Below, one piece after another: positions 17,308-24,877 of a DNA stretch of 64,000 nt; the stretch's first letter is position 1, and every line of letters begins with the position of its first letter. The notes under the pieces were generated by a model. The model saw only the letters and a list, made by a program, of their open reading frames with translations, searched no databases and was not told the origin of the DNA. Both the position numbers and the translations under genes were made by a program. The DNA comes from CP2-2F sp034432555 (GTDB lineage: Bacteria; Chloroflexota; Anaerolineae; Aggregatilineales; UBA2796), in NCBI GenBank assembly GCA_034432555.1, contig DAOUBW010000001.1, forward strand, positions 1 through 64,000. Reading direction: 5' to 3'.

Positions 17308-18582
17308 TTAGGCAAGGTTCAGGCGCGCCACCACATCGCGCACGGCATTGATCTCGCGCCCAATCGGGTAGCCGCCTTCGCCTTCGACGCTCTGCATAGC
17401 GCCGCGGATATCCTTCAAGCCGCTGCCCGTCACCAACAGCACGACGGATTCGCCCGTCCGCACCACGCCTGACTCCACCGCTTTGATCAGCCCTGCATAG
17501 GCAGCCGCACAAGCAGGCTCGGCAAAAACGCCGCTGGCACGCGCCATTGAAGGAATTGCCGCTAAAATCTCAGCGTCGGTCACGCGCAGATAGGCGCCGT
17601 CTGTTTCGCGCACGGCACGCAATGCCTTTGTGCGGTCGCTTGGCAGCCCTGCCGAGATGCTATCAGCAAGCGTTTCGGTGCCACCGCGCTGCATAGCCGC
17701 TGCTGAAATGCCTTGTTCCCAGGCGCGCACAAGGTTATCGCTGCCCGCTGCCTGCACACCGATTAAACGCGGCACACGCGCAATCCAGCCCAGTTGGTGC
17801 AGATCATAAAAGCCTTTGTGCTGTCCAGCGATGATGTTGCCATCGCCCACACTGACGATCAGCGTATCGGGCGCTTGCCAGCCAAGCTGCTCACAAATCT
17901 CAAGGGCGGCGGTCTTTTTGCCCTCAGTCGTATAAGGATTCATGCCGGTGTTACGGCAGTACCAGCCATATTCAGCGCTTGCCTGAAGGCTGAGCGCATA
18001 AGCATCATCATAGGTGCCATCCACCAGCAGCACGGTTGCACCGTAGACCAACAACTGCGCGATCTTCGCGGGCGGCGCTTTGGCTGGCACGAAAATGACT
18101 GCCCGCATACCAACGCTGGCACATAGCCCTGCTAAGGCGGCGGCAGCGTTGCCCGTACTCGCCGTCGTGATCACTTTCACGCCAAGCTGCTGAGCGCGCC
18201 CAACGACCATTGCGCTGGCACGGTCTTTCAGCGAGCCTGTTGGGTTGCGTCCGTCATCTTTCAGCCATACTTCGCGCAGCCCAAGCGCAGCGGCAAGGCG
18301 TGGCGCGGGAATGAGCGGCGTCCAGCCGACGTGCAGCGGCGGAATGTGCGCCGTTTCGGTCATGGGCAGCAAGGGTAGGTAGCGCCACATGGTCAGAGTA
18401 TGCGGCTGTGTTTGCGCACTGATGTGTGCTGGTGTCAGATCGCGGCGTAATGCCGTGTAGTCGTAGCGCATATCAAGCGTGCCAACCGCACCGCAGCTTG
18501 GGCAGGTGTAGGTGACGCTGTCGAGGGCATAAGTGCGTCCGCATAAGGCACATTGGTAGTAGGAGAGGTAAGTAAGGGTCAT
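17308..18582 (-). CDS. thrC: Threonine synthase
   Basis: A 424-residue PLP enzyme converting O-phosphohomoserine to threonine. The N-terminus holds a CxxC...CxxC zinc-ribbon-like patch (11-30) common in this type. Lys119 in NPTGSLKDRAS is the PLP lysine, and TTASTGNAAAALAG and the C-terminal LLVTGSGLKD complete the fold family. The start ATG overlaps the stop of the OLD-like ATPase by four bases (ATGA), so translation is coupled to an unrelated gene. A ThrE-type exporter pair lies 8 kb away. Confidence 0.95.
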   Translation of the reverse strand: MTLTYLSYYQCALCGRTYALDSVTYTCPSCGAVGTLDMRYDYTALRRDLTPAHISAQTQPHTLTMWRYLPLLPMTETAHIPPLHVGWTPLIPAPRLAAALGLREVWLKDDGRNPTGSLKDRASAMVVGRAQQLGVKVITTASTGNAAAALAGLCASVGMRAVIFVPAKAPPAKIAQLLVYGATVLLVDGTYDDAYALSLQASAEYGWYCRNTGMNPYTTEGKKTAALEICEQLGWQAPDTLIVSVGDGNIIAGQHKGFYDLHQLGWIARVPRLIGVQAAGSDNLVRAWEQGISAAAMQRGGTETLADSISAGLPSDRTKALRAVRETDGAYLRVTDAEILAAIPSMARASGVFAEPACAAAYAGLIKAVESGVVRTGESVVLLVTGSGLKDIRGAMQSVEGEGGYPIGREINAVRDVVARLNLA

Positions 18583-20309
18583 GCAAGTGCCTCAGCGGGC
18601 TTGGCTTTTCGGGAAATTTCTAAGATAGCATCAAGTTTTTCAGTGATTTCGGGATCAATCTCCTCAGTCGGGACGTAATCCGCCAAGATGTGATAGTTCG
18701 CCTTGCGCATTTGGTTCGCCAAGCCAAGCCCTTCGTAGTAGTTCTCGAAAAGTGGATCGAGAAACTCATCGGTTGCTTTCAAGTCAGGCGACCATGGACT
18801 AGGCTTGCGCTGTGTGGTAAGCGCCTGCACGAGGCGATCTATTTGAGCGCGCATTGTCTGGAGGCGTCGTTCAACAAAGAGTAGTTCGTCACCCTCATCG
18901 GGATTTGCCCGCGCATAGGCAAACAGGGTTGCTTCGCTGCACACATAGTTTTCGATCTCACGGCGCTGCCACATCAAAGTTTTAAGCGCTTCCGTCAGCA
19001 AAGGCTTATCCAAGCGGTCAAAAATTGCCACGCCGACCAGATTAGGATACGCCTCACGCAGCCCGTAAAAGTGGTCACGTGCTGTCTGCGGATTATTGCC
19101 GTCTATGTAGTGGACAAAGACACTTTCCAGCACTTGGCGGGCAGGGTGATTGAGCCGCTGTGCGAAAGAACGCAAGATGCTCAAATCGGTTGAGCCTTCC
19201 AAATAAAGCACCCAACCCTTGCGCTCAGCTTGGTAGTAGTGATTGGCGGGAATATCACGCAGTGCCTTGCGAAGTTGGCTGCCGCGATCATTGATGCGGC
19301 GCGGTTGCTTGCCGATGAAGGCGATTACAATTCCGCGTGAGGCTGCCTCATCTAAAATTACTTCCGAATGGCTGGCGATTAACACTTGTGAGCTGTGTAG
19401 GTGTGCTGTTTCGGTCAGCAGGTTATAAATTTCACGTTGGCGGATGATCTCTAGGTGTGCGTCAGGCTCGTCAAGCAGCAGCACACTGTTGGGGTGTGTA
19501 TGCAAATAGGCTAACAGCAATAGCACTTGCTGTAAACCGCGTCCTGAAGAAGAAATATCCAGTTTAGCATCGCCCTCCCGCTCTTTGTAGGCAAGCGTGA
19601 TCTCGCCGCGCTCTGGAATGTATTCAGGCGCCAGTAACCTGACTCCAAAAGAGGTTTGAACGTGGCGTGTGATTACATGCCAAGCCGCTTGGCTGTTTTC
19701 GTAGAGTTGGTGGCATAAGTTTCGCAGCACCTGCGCCGTTTGCCCTTCGCCAATCAAAACATTGATGCGCCCGCTATCAACTTTCGCTTCTGTTGAGGCT
19801 AAGCCCGACATGGGCGGCAGATAGGCAACGTTGATCTGGGCAGCTTGTGGTGGTACAGGCATACGCTGTGGGTTGCGATCCTCGCTCAGGCGAAGCGGGC
19901 GGCAATATAACGACTCTGAGTTTGCGTAGTCAAACTCTAAGCCACACTCCCACACTTCCGCCTGTGTCTCGCCTGAAACGATAATGTCAACGCGCACATT
20001 TTGCGTGATCGGCTTCCCGTTTTGACGGCGTACATTGCGCTTGTCTAGGTCGCGCCACAACAAATCTGTGTTGGGAACCGGTACCGCAATTAGATCGCGG
20101 CGATTAATCGTGACGCCGCTACGTTTCTCCGCAGCACTATCGCGCCTTCGGGCTAACCATGTCTTCAGACCAATATCCCAAAGCGCAAGTGCTTGCAAGG
20201 CAGTAGTTTTACCTGAATTATTCGGTCCGATGAAAACAACCGTGCTGCCGAGTTCAATTTCAGCCTCAGTAAGGCGCTTGAAATTTCGGATTTTCAGCTT
20301 GGTAAGCAT
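18579..20309 (-). CDS. OLD-family ATPase with TOPRIM-like nuclease domain
   Basis: A 576-residue protein. The ABC-type ATPase part has Walker A GPNNSGKTT (28-36), the signature SSGRGLQQVL, Walker B VLLLDEPDAHLE and a histidine switch (ASHSE). The C-terminal part has LYLEGSTD with Glu371, then IFDRLD and RREIENYV, the pattern of the TOPRIM domain in OLD nucleases. OLD proteins act in phage defence or DNA repair; the role here is unknown. ATG 20309 has GATGGAAAG nine bases before it and is preferred to an upstream in-frame ATG. It lies 13 bases after carbamate kinase and overlaps thrC, so it sits in a metabolic operon. Confidence 0.85.
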   Translation of the reverse strand: MLTKLKIRNFKRLTEAEIELGSTVVFIGPNNSGKTTALQALALWDIGLKTWLARRRDSAAEKRSGVTINRRDLIAVPVPNTDLLWRDLDKRNVRRQNGKPITQNVRVDIIVSGETQAEVWECGLEFDYANSESLYCRPLRLSEDRNPQRMPVPPQAAQINVAYLPPMSGLASTEAKVDSGRINVLIGEGQTAQVLRNLCHQLYENSQAAWHVITRHVQTSFGVRLLAPEYIPERGEITLAYKEREGDAKLDISSSGRGLQQVLLLLAYLHTHPNSVLLLDEPDAHLEIIRQREIYNLLTETAHLHSSQVLIASHSEVILDEAASRGIVIAFIGKQPRRINDRGSQLRKALRDIPANHYYQAERKGWVLYLEGSTDLSILRSFAQRLNHPARQVLESVFVHYIDGNNPQTARDHFYGLREAYPNLVGVAIFDRLDKPLLTEALKTLMWQRREIENYVCSEATLFAYARANPDEGDELLFVERRLQTMRAQIDRLVQALTTQRKPSPWSPDLKATDEFLDPLFENYYEGLGLANQMRKANYHILADYVPTEEIDPEITEKLDAILEISRKAKPAEALA

Positions 20310-20322
20310 ATAGCGCTTTCCA

Positions 20323-21267
20323 TCAGCTTGGCACAAACCACGTGCCGTTTTCACGGCGCAGCGCCGCCGCTAAGTTTGGTGGATCTGTGATGACCGCCGA
20401 CGGACCGCCGCGCTCCAAAAAACGGATGACCGCCTCTACCTTTGGTTTCATGCTGCCCGCTGCGAAATGCCCTTCCGCCATGTACTGGCGTGCCTCTTGC
20501 AGCGTGATGCGCTCTAAGAGGCGTTGTTCGGGCGTGTTGAAATTGATTGCCACACGCGACACGCCGGTCGAGATCAGGAACAGGTCTGCACCAAGCCCTG
20601 TTGCCAACAAACTGCTTGCCCGATCTTTATCAATAACGGCGTAGACACCGCGCAGCTCACCTTTTTCGTTTCGCACCACAGGAATGCCGCCGCCGCCGCA
20701 GGCGATCACCACATAATCTTTATAAAGCATCTCGCGGATGGCGTCCAGCTCCACGATTTCGGTGGGCTGTGGCGAGGCAACCACACGCCGCCAACCGCGC
20801 CCGGCATCCTCGACCACCTGCCAGCCATCTGCCTCAAAGGCACGCGCTTCTGCCTCATTCAGAAAGCCGCCAATCGGCTTATCGGGACGCTCAAAGGCAG
20901 GGTCATCACGGCGGACGACCGTCTGCGTCACAATGGTGATCACGCTTTGGTTAATGCCTAAAGCGCGCAAGCTGTTGCGGAGTGCCTGCTGCACCATGTA
21001 GCCTATGGCGCCTTGCGTATCGGCAACGATTAAATCCAGCGGCACAGTATGTACTTCATGCGCGGCAAGTTCGGCGCGCCTCAAAATAAAGCCGACTTGC
21101 GGACCGTTGCCGTGCGTGATGACCACCCGCCAGCCCTGTTTGATCATCATGGCGATGTGTTCGCACGTCTCGCGCACGGCATCCCACTGATAGCGTATCT
21201 CGCGGCGCTCGTTGCTCTGAATGAGTGAATTACCGCCGATGGCAACTACCACGATTTTGCTCGGCAT
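20323..21267 (-). CDS. arcC: Carbamate kinase
   Basis: A 314-residue amino-acid-kinase family protein, normal length for carbamate kinase. Marker motifs are IGGNSL (N-terminus), THGNGPQVG, EDAGRGWRRVVASPQP, CGGGGIPV and VIDKDRASSLLA. The enzyme makes ATP from carbamoyl phosphate and ADP in arginine or purine breakdown, or runs in reverse. No arginine deiminase or ornithine carbamoyltransferase gene lies nearby. A strong ribosome site (AAAAGGAT) precedes the ATG. It follows the OmpR-type regulator by 31 bases, so that regulator may be co-transcribed with it. Confidence 0.96.
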   Translation of the reverse strand: MPSKIVVVAIGGNSLIQSNERREIRYQWDAVRETCEHIAMMIKQGWRVVITHGNGPQVGFILRRAELAAHEVHTVPLDLIVADTQGAIGYMVQQALRNSLRALGINQSVITIVTQTVVRRDDPAFERPDKPIGGFLNEAEARAFEADGWQVVEDAGRGWRRVVASPQPTEIVELDAIREMLYKDYVVIACGGGGIPVVRNEKGELRGVYAVIDKDRASSLLATGLGADLFLISTGVSRVAINFNTPEQRLLERITLQEARQYMAEGHFAAGSMKPKVEAVIRFLERGGPSAVITDPPNLAAALRRENGTWFVPS

Positions 21268-21298
21268 TTATAAAATCCTTTTGGAAAGGTGCAAAAAA

Positions 21299-21994
21299 TT
21301 ATTGTTTGCCCATAAAACGGTAGCCCACACCATATTCACTTTGAATGTAGGTTGGCGTCTTAGGATCAGGCTCGATTTTGCGGCGCAAGTGCGATACATA
21401 AATGCGTGGGTAGTGATGTTCTGTGTGATATTCAGGACCCCACACCTGCTCTAAAAGCTGGTTAAAGGTCAGCACTTGCCCCCGATGTTTCACAAAGATG
21501 GCGATCAGCTTAAACTCTGTGGGTGTGAGGCGCATTTCTTGCCCATTCACCCAGATGCGGCGTGCGTTAATATCCACGGTCAAATAGTCATCGCTATAGG
21601 CAACCATTTGCAGCATTTCGTCATCCCGTGCGGCGCGGCGCATTAAGGCGCGCACCCGTGCATGAAATTCCATGTTGCGGATCGGCTTGATCATGTATTC
21701 ATCAGCGCCCACGTTCAGCCCACGCGCAATTTCTTCTTCCGAGATAGCGTGTGCGGTCATGATCAAGATCGGCACGTTGGAAAGTTCACGGATGCGCTGG
21801 CAAACCGTTAGACCGTCCATCATCGGCAGTGCCACATCCAGCACGACCAAGTTCGGGCGCTGTTCGTGGAACATCCGTAAGCCTTCCAGACCATTGGTTG
21901 CCGTGCAGGTTTCGTAGCCGTGCTGCTCTAAATCAAGCTGCAACAGCCGATTCATCTCGGAGTCATCCTCAACAATCAATACTTTGACAGCCAT
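21299..21994 (-). CDS. OmpR/PhoB-family response regulator
   Basis: A 231-residue two-domain regulator. The receiver has EDD (9-11), Asp53 (LVVLDVALP) and Lys in MIKPI. The C-terminal winged-helix domain (about 130-228) includes LTPTEFKLI and YVSHLRRKI. The ATG at 21994 has AGGTGGAAG seven bases upstream; an in-frame GTG at 22006 lies on that site and is less likely. No kinase gene adjoins. It precedes carbamate kinase on the same strand and could regulate the metabolic operon or the polysaccharide genes nearby. Confidence 0.93.
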   Translation of the reverse strand: MAVKVLIVEDDSEMNRLLQLDLEQHGYETCTATNGLEGLRMFHEQRPNLVVLDVALPMMDGLTVCQRIRELSNVPILIMTAHAISEEEIARGLNVGADEYMIKPIRNMEFHARVRALMRRAARDDEMLQMVAYSDDYLTVDINARRIWVNGQEMRLTPTEFKLIAIFVKHRGQVLTFNQLLEQVWGPEYHTEHHYPRIYVSHLRRKIEPDPKTPTYIQSEYGVGYRFMGKQ

Positions 21995-22073
21995 GTGCGC
22001 TTCCACCTAAAGAAGATATAGAGACAATAAGGCGCAAGTGCGCTTGATTAATTGTAGCACGCTTGTGAGCGAA

Positions 22074-22105
22074 GGCGAAAGCCTGTGGAACGCAAGGCTT
22101 TCGCC
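22074..22105 (-). terminator. Hairpin after the nucleotidyltransferase gene
   Basis: GGCGAAAGCC and GGCTTTCGCC form a perfect 10-base stem with a 12-base loop, 10 bases after the stop of the minus-strand gene at 22116. A proper T run is missing. It probably ends or protects the polysaccharide transcript. Confidence 0.6.
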
Positions 22106-22115
22106 ACTGGCTATC

Positions 22116-23204
22116 TTAGAGCAAGCCAACCTTGCTGTGATCGCCCAGCGTGAGCGACAACACACGCGGACGCGCCGCCGCACGGTTCAGCACCACATTG
22201 CGCCCGATCAGGCTATCTTGAATGCGTGCTTCAATGTGGCTGATGGTGCTGTGTTCCAGCACGATGCTGTACTCGATCTCGCAGTTTTCCACCATCGTGT
22301 GGTGGTAAATGCTGGTGAACGGACCGATGTAGCTGTTGACGATCTGCACGTCTTCGCCGATGATGGTCGGTCCGCGCACGATGCTGTTGATAATCTGCGC
22401 GCCGCGCTCTACCGTCACACGCTGGTCAACTTGGGAAGCGCTGTCCACACTGCCCGCCACGTAAGGGGTCAGTTCTTCCAGCACAAGGCTGTTGGCGCGC
22501 AGCATATCAATCGGCTTGCCGGTATCAATCCACCAGCCACGATGCACGTGCGGAAAAACGCTGTAGCCGTGATCGATCAGCCACTGGATGGCATCGGTGA
22601 TTTCCAGTTCACCGCGAAAAGATGGCTGAATCTGCTGAACTGCCTCGAAAATGTGTGAGTCGAACATATAAATGCCGACTAACGCCAGATTACTTGGCGC
22701 AACTTTGTAGAGTGGATTGCGCCCCGGCTTTTCGATCAACTGCTCAATGCGCCCATCGGCAGCAAGTTTGGCAATTCCATAATGCTCAGGCTGCTCAACT
22801 GCCGTCAGCACGATTTGGCTGTTCCAATCGGCATGGTTGGCAAAATCAGCGATCAATGGGCTGATGCCGCCTTGAATCACGTTATCGCCCAGAAACATCA
22901 CAAAGCGATCCTCACCGATAAAATTGTGGGCGATGTGAACGGCATGTGCCAAACCACGCGGCGCATCCTGCTGAATGTAGGTCACCTGCACACCAAAGCG
23001 TGCGCCATTGCCCACTGCCTCTTGGATTTCAGGCGCTGTGTCGCCGACGATGATGCCGATCTCGGTGATGCCCGCATCACGGATTGTCTCCAGGACGCGG
23101 AACAGGACCGGCTTGTTGGCAAGCGGCATCATCTGCTTGGCGCGTGTGTAGGTGAGCGGATATAGGCGTGTGCCTTTGCCACCACTTAAGATTAAGCCTT
23201 TCAT
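22116..23204 (-). CDS. rfbA: Glucose-1-phosphate thymidylyltransferase, long form
   Basis: A 362-residue nucleotidyltransferase with GGKGTRLYPLT (8-18), MMPLANKPV and FLGDNVIQGG in the catalytic domain (1-235). A left-handed beta-helix region follows, with hexapeptide-like repeats (about 245-350). The long form with a beta-helix resembles RfbA/StrD-type enzymes that make dTDP-glucose for deoxysugar synthesis; UDP-glucose or another nucleotide sugar cannot be excluded. It is third in the operon after the Wzz-like protein and BY-kinase (3-base gap), so it likely supplies a precursor for surface polysaccharide. Confidence 0.88.
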   Translation of the reverse strand: MKGLILSGGKGTRLYPLTYTRAKQMMPLANKPVLFRVLETIRDAGITEIGIIVGDTAPEIQEAVGNGARFGVQVTYIQQDAPRGLAHAVHIAHNFIGEDRFVMFLGDNVIQGGISPLIADFANHADWNSQIVLTAVEQPEHYGIAKLAADGRIEQLIEKPGRNPLYKVAPSNLALVGIYMFDSHIFEAVQQIQPSFRGELEITDAIQWLIDHGYSVFPHVHRGWWIDTGKPIDMLRANSLVLEELTPYVAGSVDSASQVDQRVTVERGAQIINSIVRGPTIIGEDVQIVNSYIGPFTSIYHHTMVENCEIEYSIVLEHSTISHIEARIQDSLIGRNVVLNRAAARPRVLSLTLGDHSKVGLL

Positions 23205-23207
23205 GCC

Positions 23208-23867
23208 TTACGCCTTTCCGTAGGTGCTGAGGGAAGAATCATGCGGCGCGTTGGTGAGCGCCACACCAATAATGCGCGCATTCACCCGTACCAATGCCTC
23301 TTTAGCGCGCTGTGCATGGTCGCGGCGCGTGCTGCCTGCCTGCAAAACGAGCAGTACCGCGTCTAGCTTGGTGGCAAGCAGCGGCGCATCGGCAGCCGCT
23401 AAGGTCGGCGGCGCATCAAAGATCACATAATCTGCCTGCGCTTTCAGGGCTGTGATAAGCGCTTCCATGCGTTTGCCAGCCAGCAAGTCAGCAGGGTTGG
23501 GCGGCTGCGCGCCGCTGGTCAACACGCGCAGCCCATCTATGGCGGTGTTTTGCAAGGGCAGCGTGCTGGCGTCCGCATTTTCAAGGATAGCCGTTGTTAA
23601 GCCGCGCCCATTGTCCAATTTCCAAAAAGTGTGCTGCGACGGACGGCGCAAATCGGCATCTACCAGAATAACGCGGCTGCCGCCTTGTGCCATTGTGACG
23701 GCAAGGTTGGCAGCGGCGGCGCTTTTGCCCTCATCTGCCGCCGCTGAGGTGATCAACAGCGTGTGGATCGCCTGATCCAACGCGCTGAACTGAATATTCG
23801 TCCGCAGCACGCGAAAGGCTTCCGCCGCCGCCGAGCGCGGGTCTTTTAGGGTGATTAAATCGCTCAC
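23208..23867 (-). CDS. CpsD/CapB-type tyrosine kinase (BY-kinase)
   Basis: A 219-residue P-loop kinase. Walker A is DEGKSAAAANLA (Lys48), Walker A' is VILVDADLRRPS, and Walker B is YVIFDAPP (147-154). The C-terminus keeps only one tyrosine (STYGKA), unlike the tyrosine cluster of classic BY-kinases. With a separate Wzz-like membrane partner 17 bases upstream, it matches the two-protein arrangement known from Gram-positive bacteria. It probably controls chain length or export of a polysaccharide by cycles of phosphorylation. Confidence 0.92.
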   Translation of the reverse strand: MSDLITLKDPRSAAAEAFRVLRTNIQFSALDQAIHTLLITSAAADEGKSAAAANLAVTMAQGGSRVILVDADLRRPSQHTFWKLDNGRGLTTAILENADASTLPLQNTAIDGLRVLTSGAQPPNPADLLAGKRMEALITALKAQADYVIFDAPPTLAAADAPLLATKLDAVLLVLQAGSTRRDHAQRAKEALVRVNARIIGVALTNAPHDSSLSTYGKA

Positions 23868-23884
23868 GGGCAGTTCCTCATAGG

Positions 23885-24538
23885 TTATTCGGATTCCGAC
23901 AGCGTGCCAAGAACGGGTAGATTCAGGGCGCGTTCGACATCTTCGCGGCGGCGCACAATGTTAGCGCTCAGGTATTCCAAAACGAAGACAGCACCACCAC
24001 CGATCAAGATGCCAAGCAGCGCACCGGCGGCAACGTTGAAGGTCGTGTTCGGGCGAAATAGGCTGATGGCGGGCTGATCGATCAGCTCGGCGTTGATGCG
24101 ATCTTCAAGGCGGATGGGCGCGTTGGACTCGTTGCGCCACTGCACAAACTGTTCGCCGTAGGTGCGGGCGACTCTGCCTGCCGTCTCGATTTCGGGCATG
24201 TCCACGTCAATGTTAATGACGAGCGAGTCGAGGTTGGTCGAGACGGTGACCATCCCGCGCAGTTGAGAAGGCGTCATATCAAGGTTCAGGGCGCGGATCA
24301 CATCGTTAGCGCGCTCATCAGCATCAAGACGCGTTGCCCAACTGCTCATAAGCTGTTTTAAGGTCTGTGCCAAGCCGAAATCGTTGCGGGCGGGCTGGAT
24401 GAGCATTTTTTGGGTGGCGCGGTAGATGGGCGTCTGCAAGCGGCTGAATAGAAAGGCACTGCCAGCGGTGAGCGCCACTACCAGCAGGATAATCCAGCCG
24501 CGCCGCGTCAAAATACGCACATAATCGGAAAGTTGCAT
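23885..24538 (-). CDS. Wzz/CapA-type chain-length protein
   Basis: A 217-residue membrane protein with two spans (about 16-34 and 171-192) framing an outside domain, the Wzz layout. The C-terminal cytoplasmic tail (REDVERALNLPVLGTLSE) is the usual contact region for the BY-kinase. The ATG at 24538 follows GAGAGGA by seven bases; a longer reading frame to 24937 exists but crosses the promoter and has an atypical composition, so I reject it. It is first in the operon with the kinase and nucleotidyltransferase. Confidence 0.9.
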   Translation of the reverse strand: MQLSDYVRILTRRGWIILLVVALTAGSAFLFSRLQTPIYRATQKMLIQPARNDFGLAQTLKQLMSSWATRLDADERANDVIRALNLDMTPSQLRGMVTVSTNLDSLVINIDVDMPEIETAGRVARTYGEQFVQWRNESNAPIRLEDRINAELIDQPAISLFRPNTTFNVAAGALLGILIGGGAVFVLEYLSANIVRRREDVERALNLPVLGTLSESE

Positions 24539-24563
24539 CACATATCCTCTCAGAATCGGCGCG

Positions 24564-24592
24564 ATTATAGCAGGTTGCAGCCGTTCTGTCAG
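24564..24592 (-). promoter_or_regulatory. Promoter of the Wzz/BY-kinase/rfbA operon
   Basis: On the minus strand CTGACA (24587-24592) is followed after 17 bases by a perfect TATAAT (24564-24569), preceded by TGC. It points to the Wzz-like gene with a short leader. Confidence 0.75.
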
Positions 24593-24596
24593 CCGT

Positions 24597-24626
24597 TTGA
24601 CAAGCCCCTGCCAAGTTCGGTAGAGT
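24597..24626 (+). promoter_or_regulatory. Promoter of the small membrane protein/GT-C/ThrE run
   Basis: A perfect TTGACA (24597-24602) is followed after 18 bases by TAGAGT. The -35 box is only four bases from the -35 box of the opposing promoter, so the two may compete for RNA polymerase. Confidence 0.55.
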
Positions 24627-24664
24627 CGCGCTATTGGAAGTCCACTAGAGCAAGCAAACAAGGC

Positions 24665-24877
24665 ATGACACATCCTGATCTTGTGATTACCAAACGGATG
24701 CTTGGCGTCCTGATCCTCTTGGTTGGCGCGCTTGGATTTATCGGCGTGTTGCTGTTGGATGCCGTTCGCGGCGATTTTGGTGATTTCGGTCCGACGCAGG
24801 TGCTGGCGCTGGCAGGCTGTCTGGGGCTGTGCGTCTTGGGCGTTAGCTTGCTGCCGCTGGGAGATCATCCTGCATGA
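24665..24877 (+). CDS. Small membrane protein with two spans
   Basis: A 70-residue protein with two hydrophobic helices (about 12-31 and 46-66) joined by an acidic loop with DFGDFGP. I do not recognise a family. Its stop overlaps the start of the glycosyltransferase by four bases (ATGA), and it lies behind a promoter, which supports a real gene even though its ribosome site (AAGG next to ATG) is poor. It may be an accessory subunit of the glycosyltransferase. Confidence 0.6.
   Translation: MTHPDLVITKRMLGVLILLVGALGFIGVLLLDAVRGDFGDFGPTQVLALAGCLGLCVLGVSLLPLGDHPA

Noticed and set aside
16618..22006. A defence island around the OLD-like gene
   Set aside because: The neighbours are metabolic and regulatory genes; no restriction, toxin or other defence gene is present.
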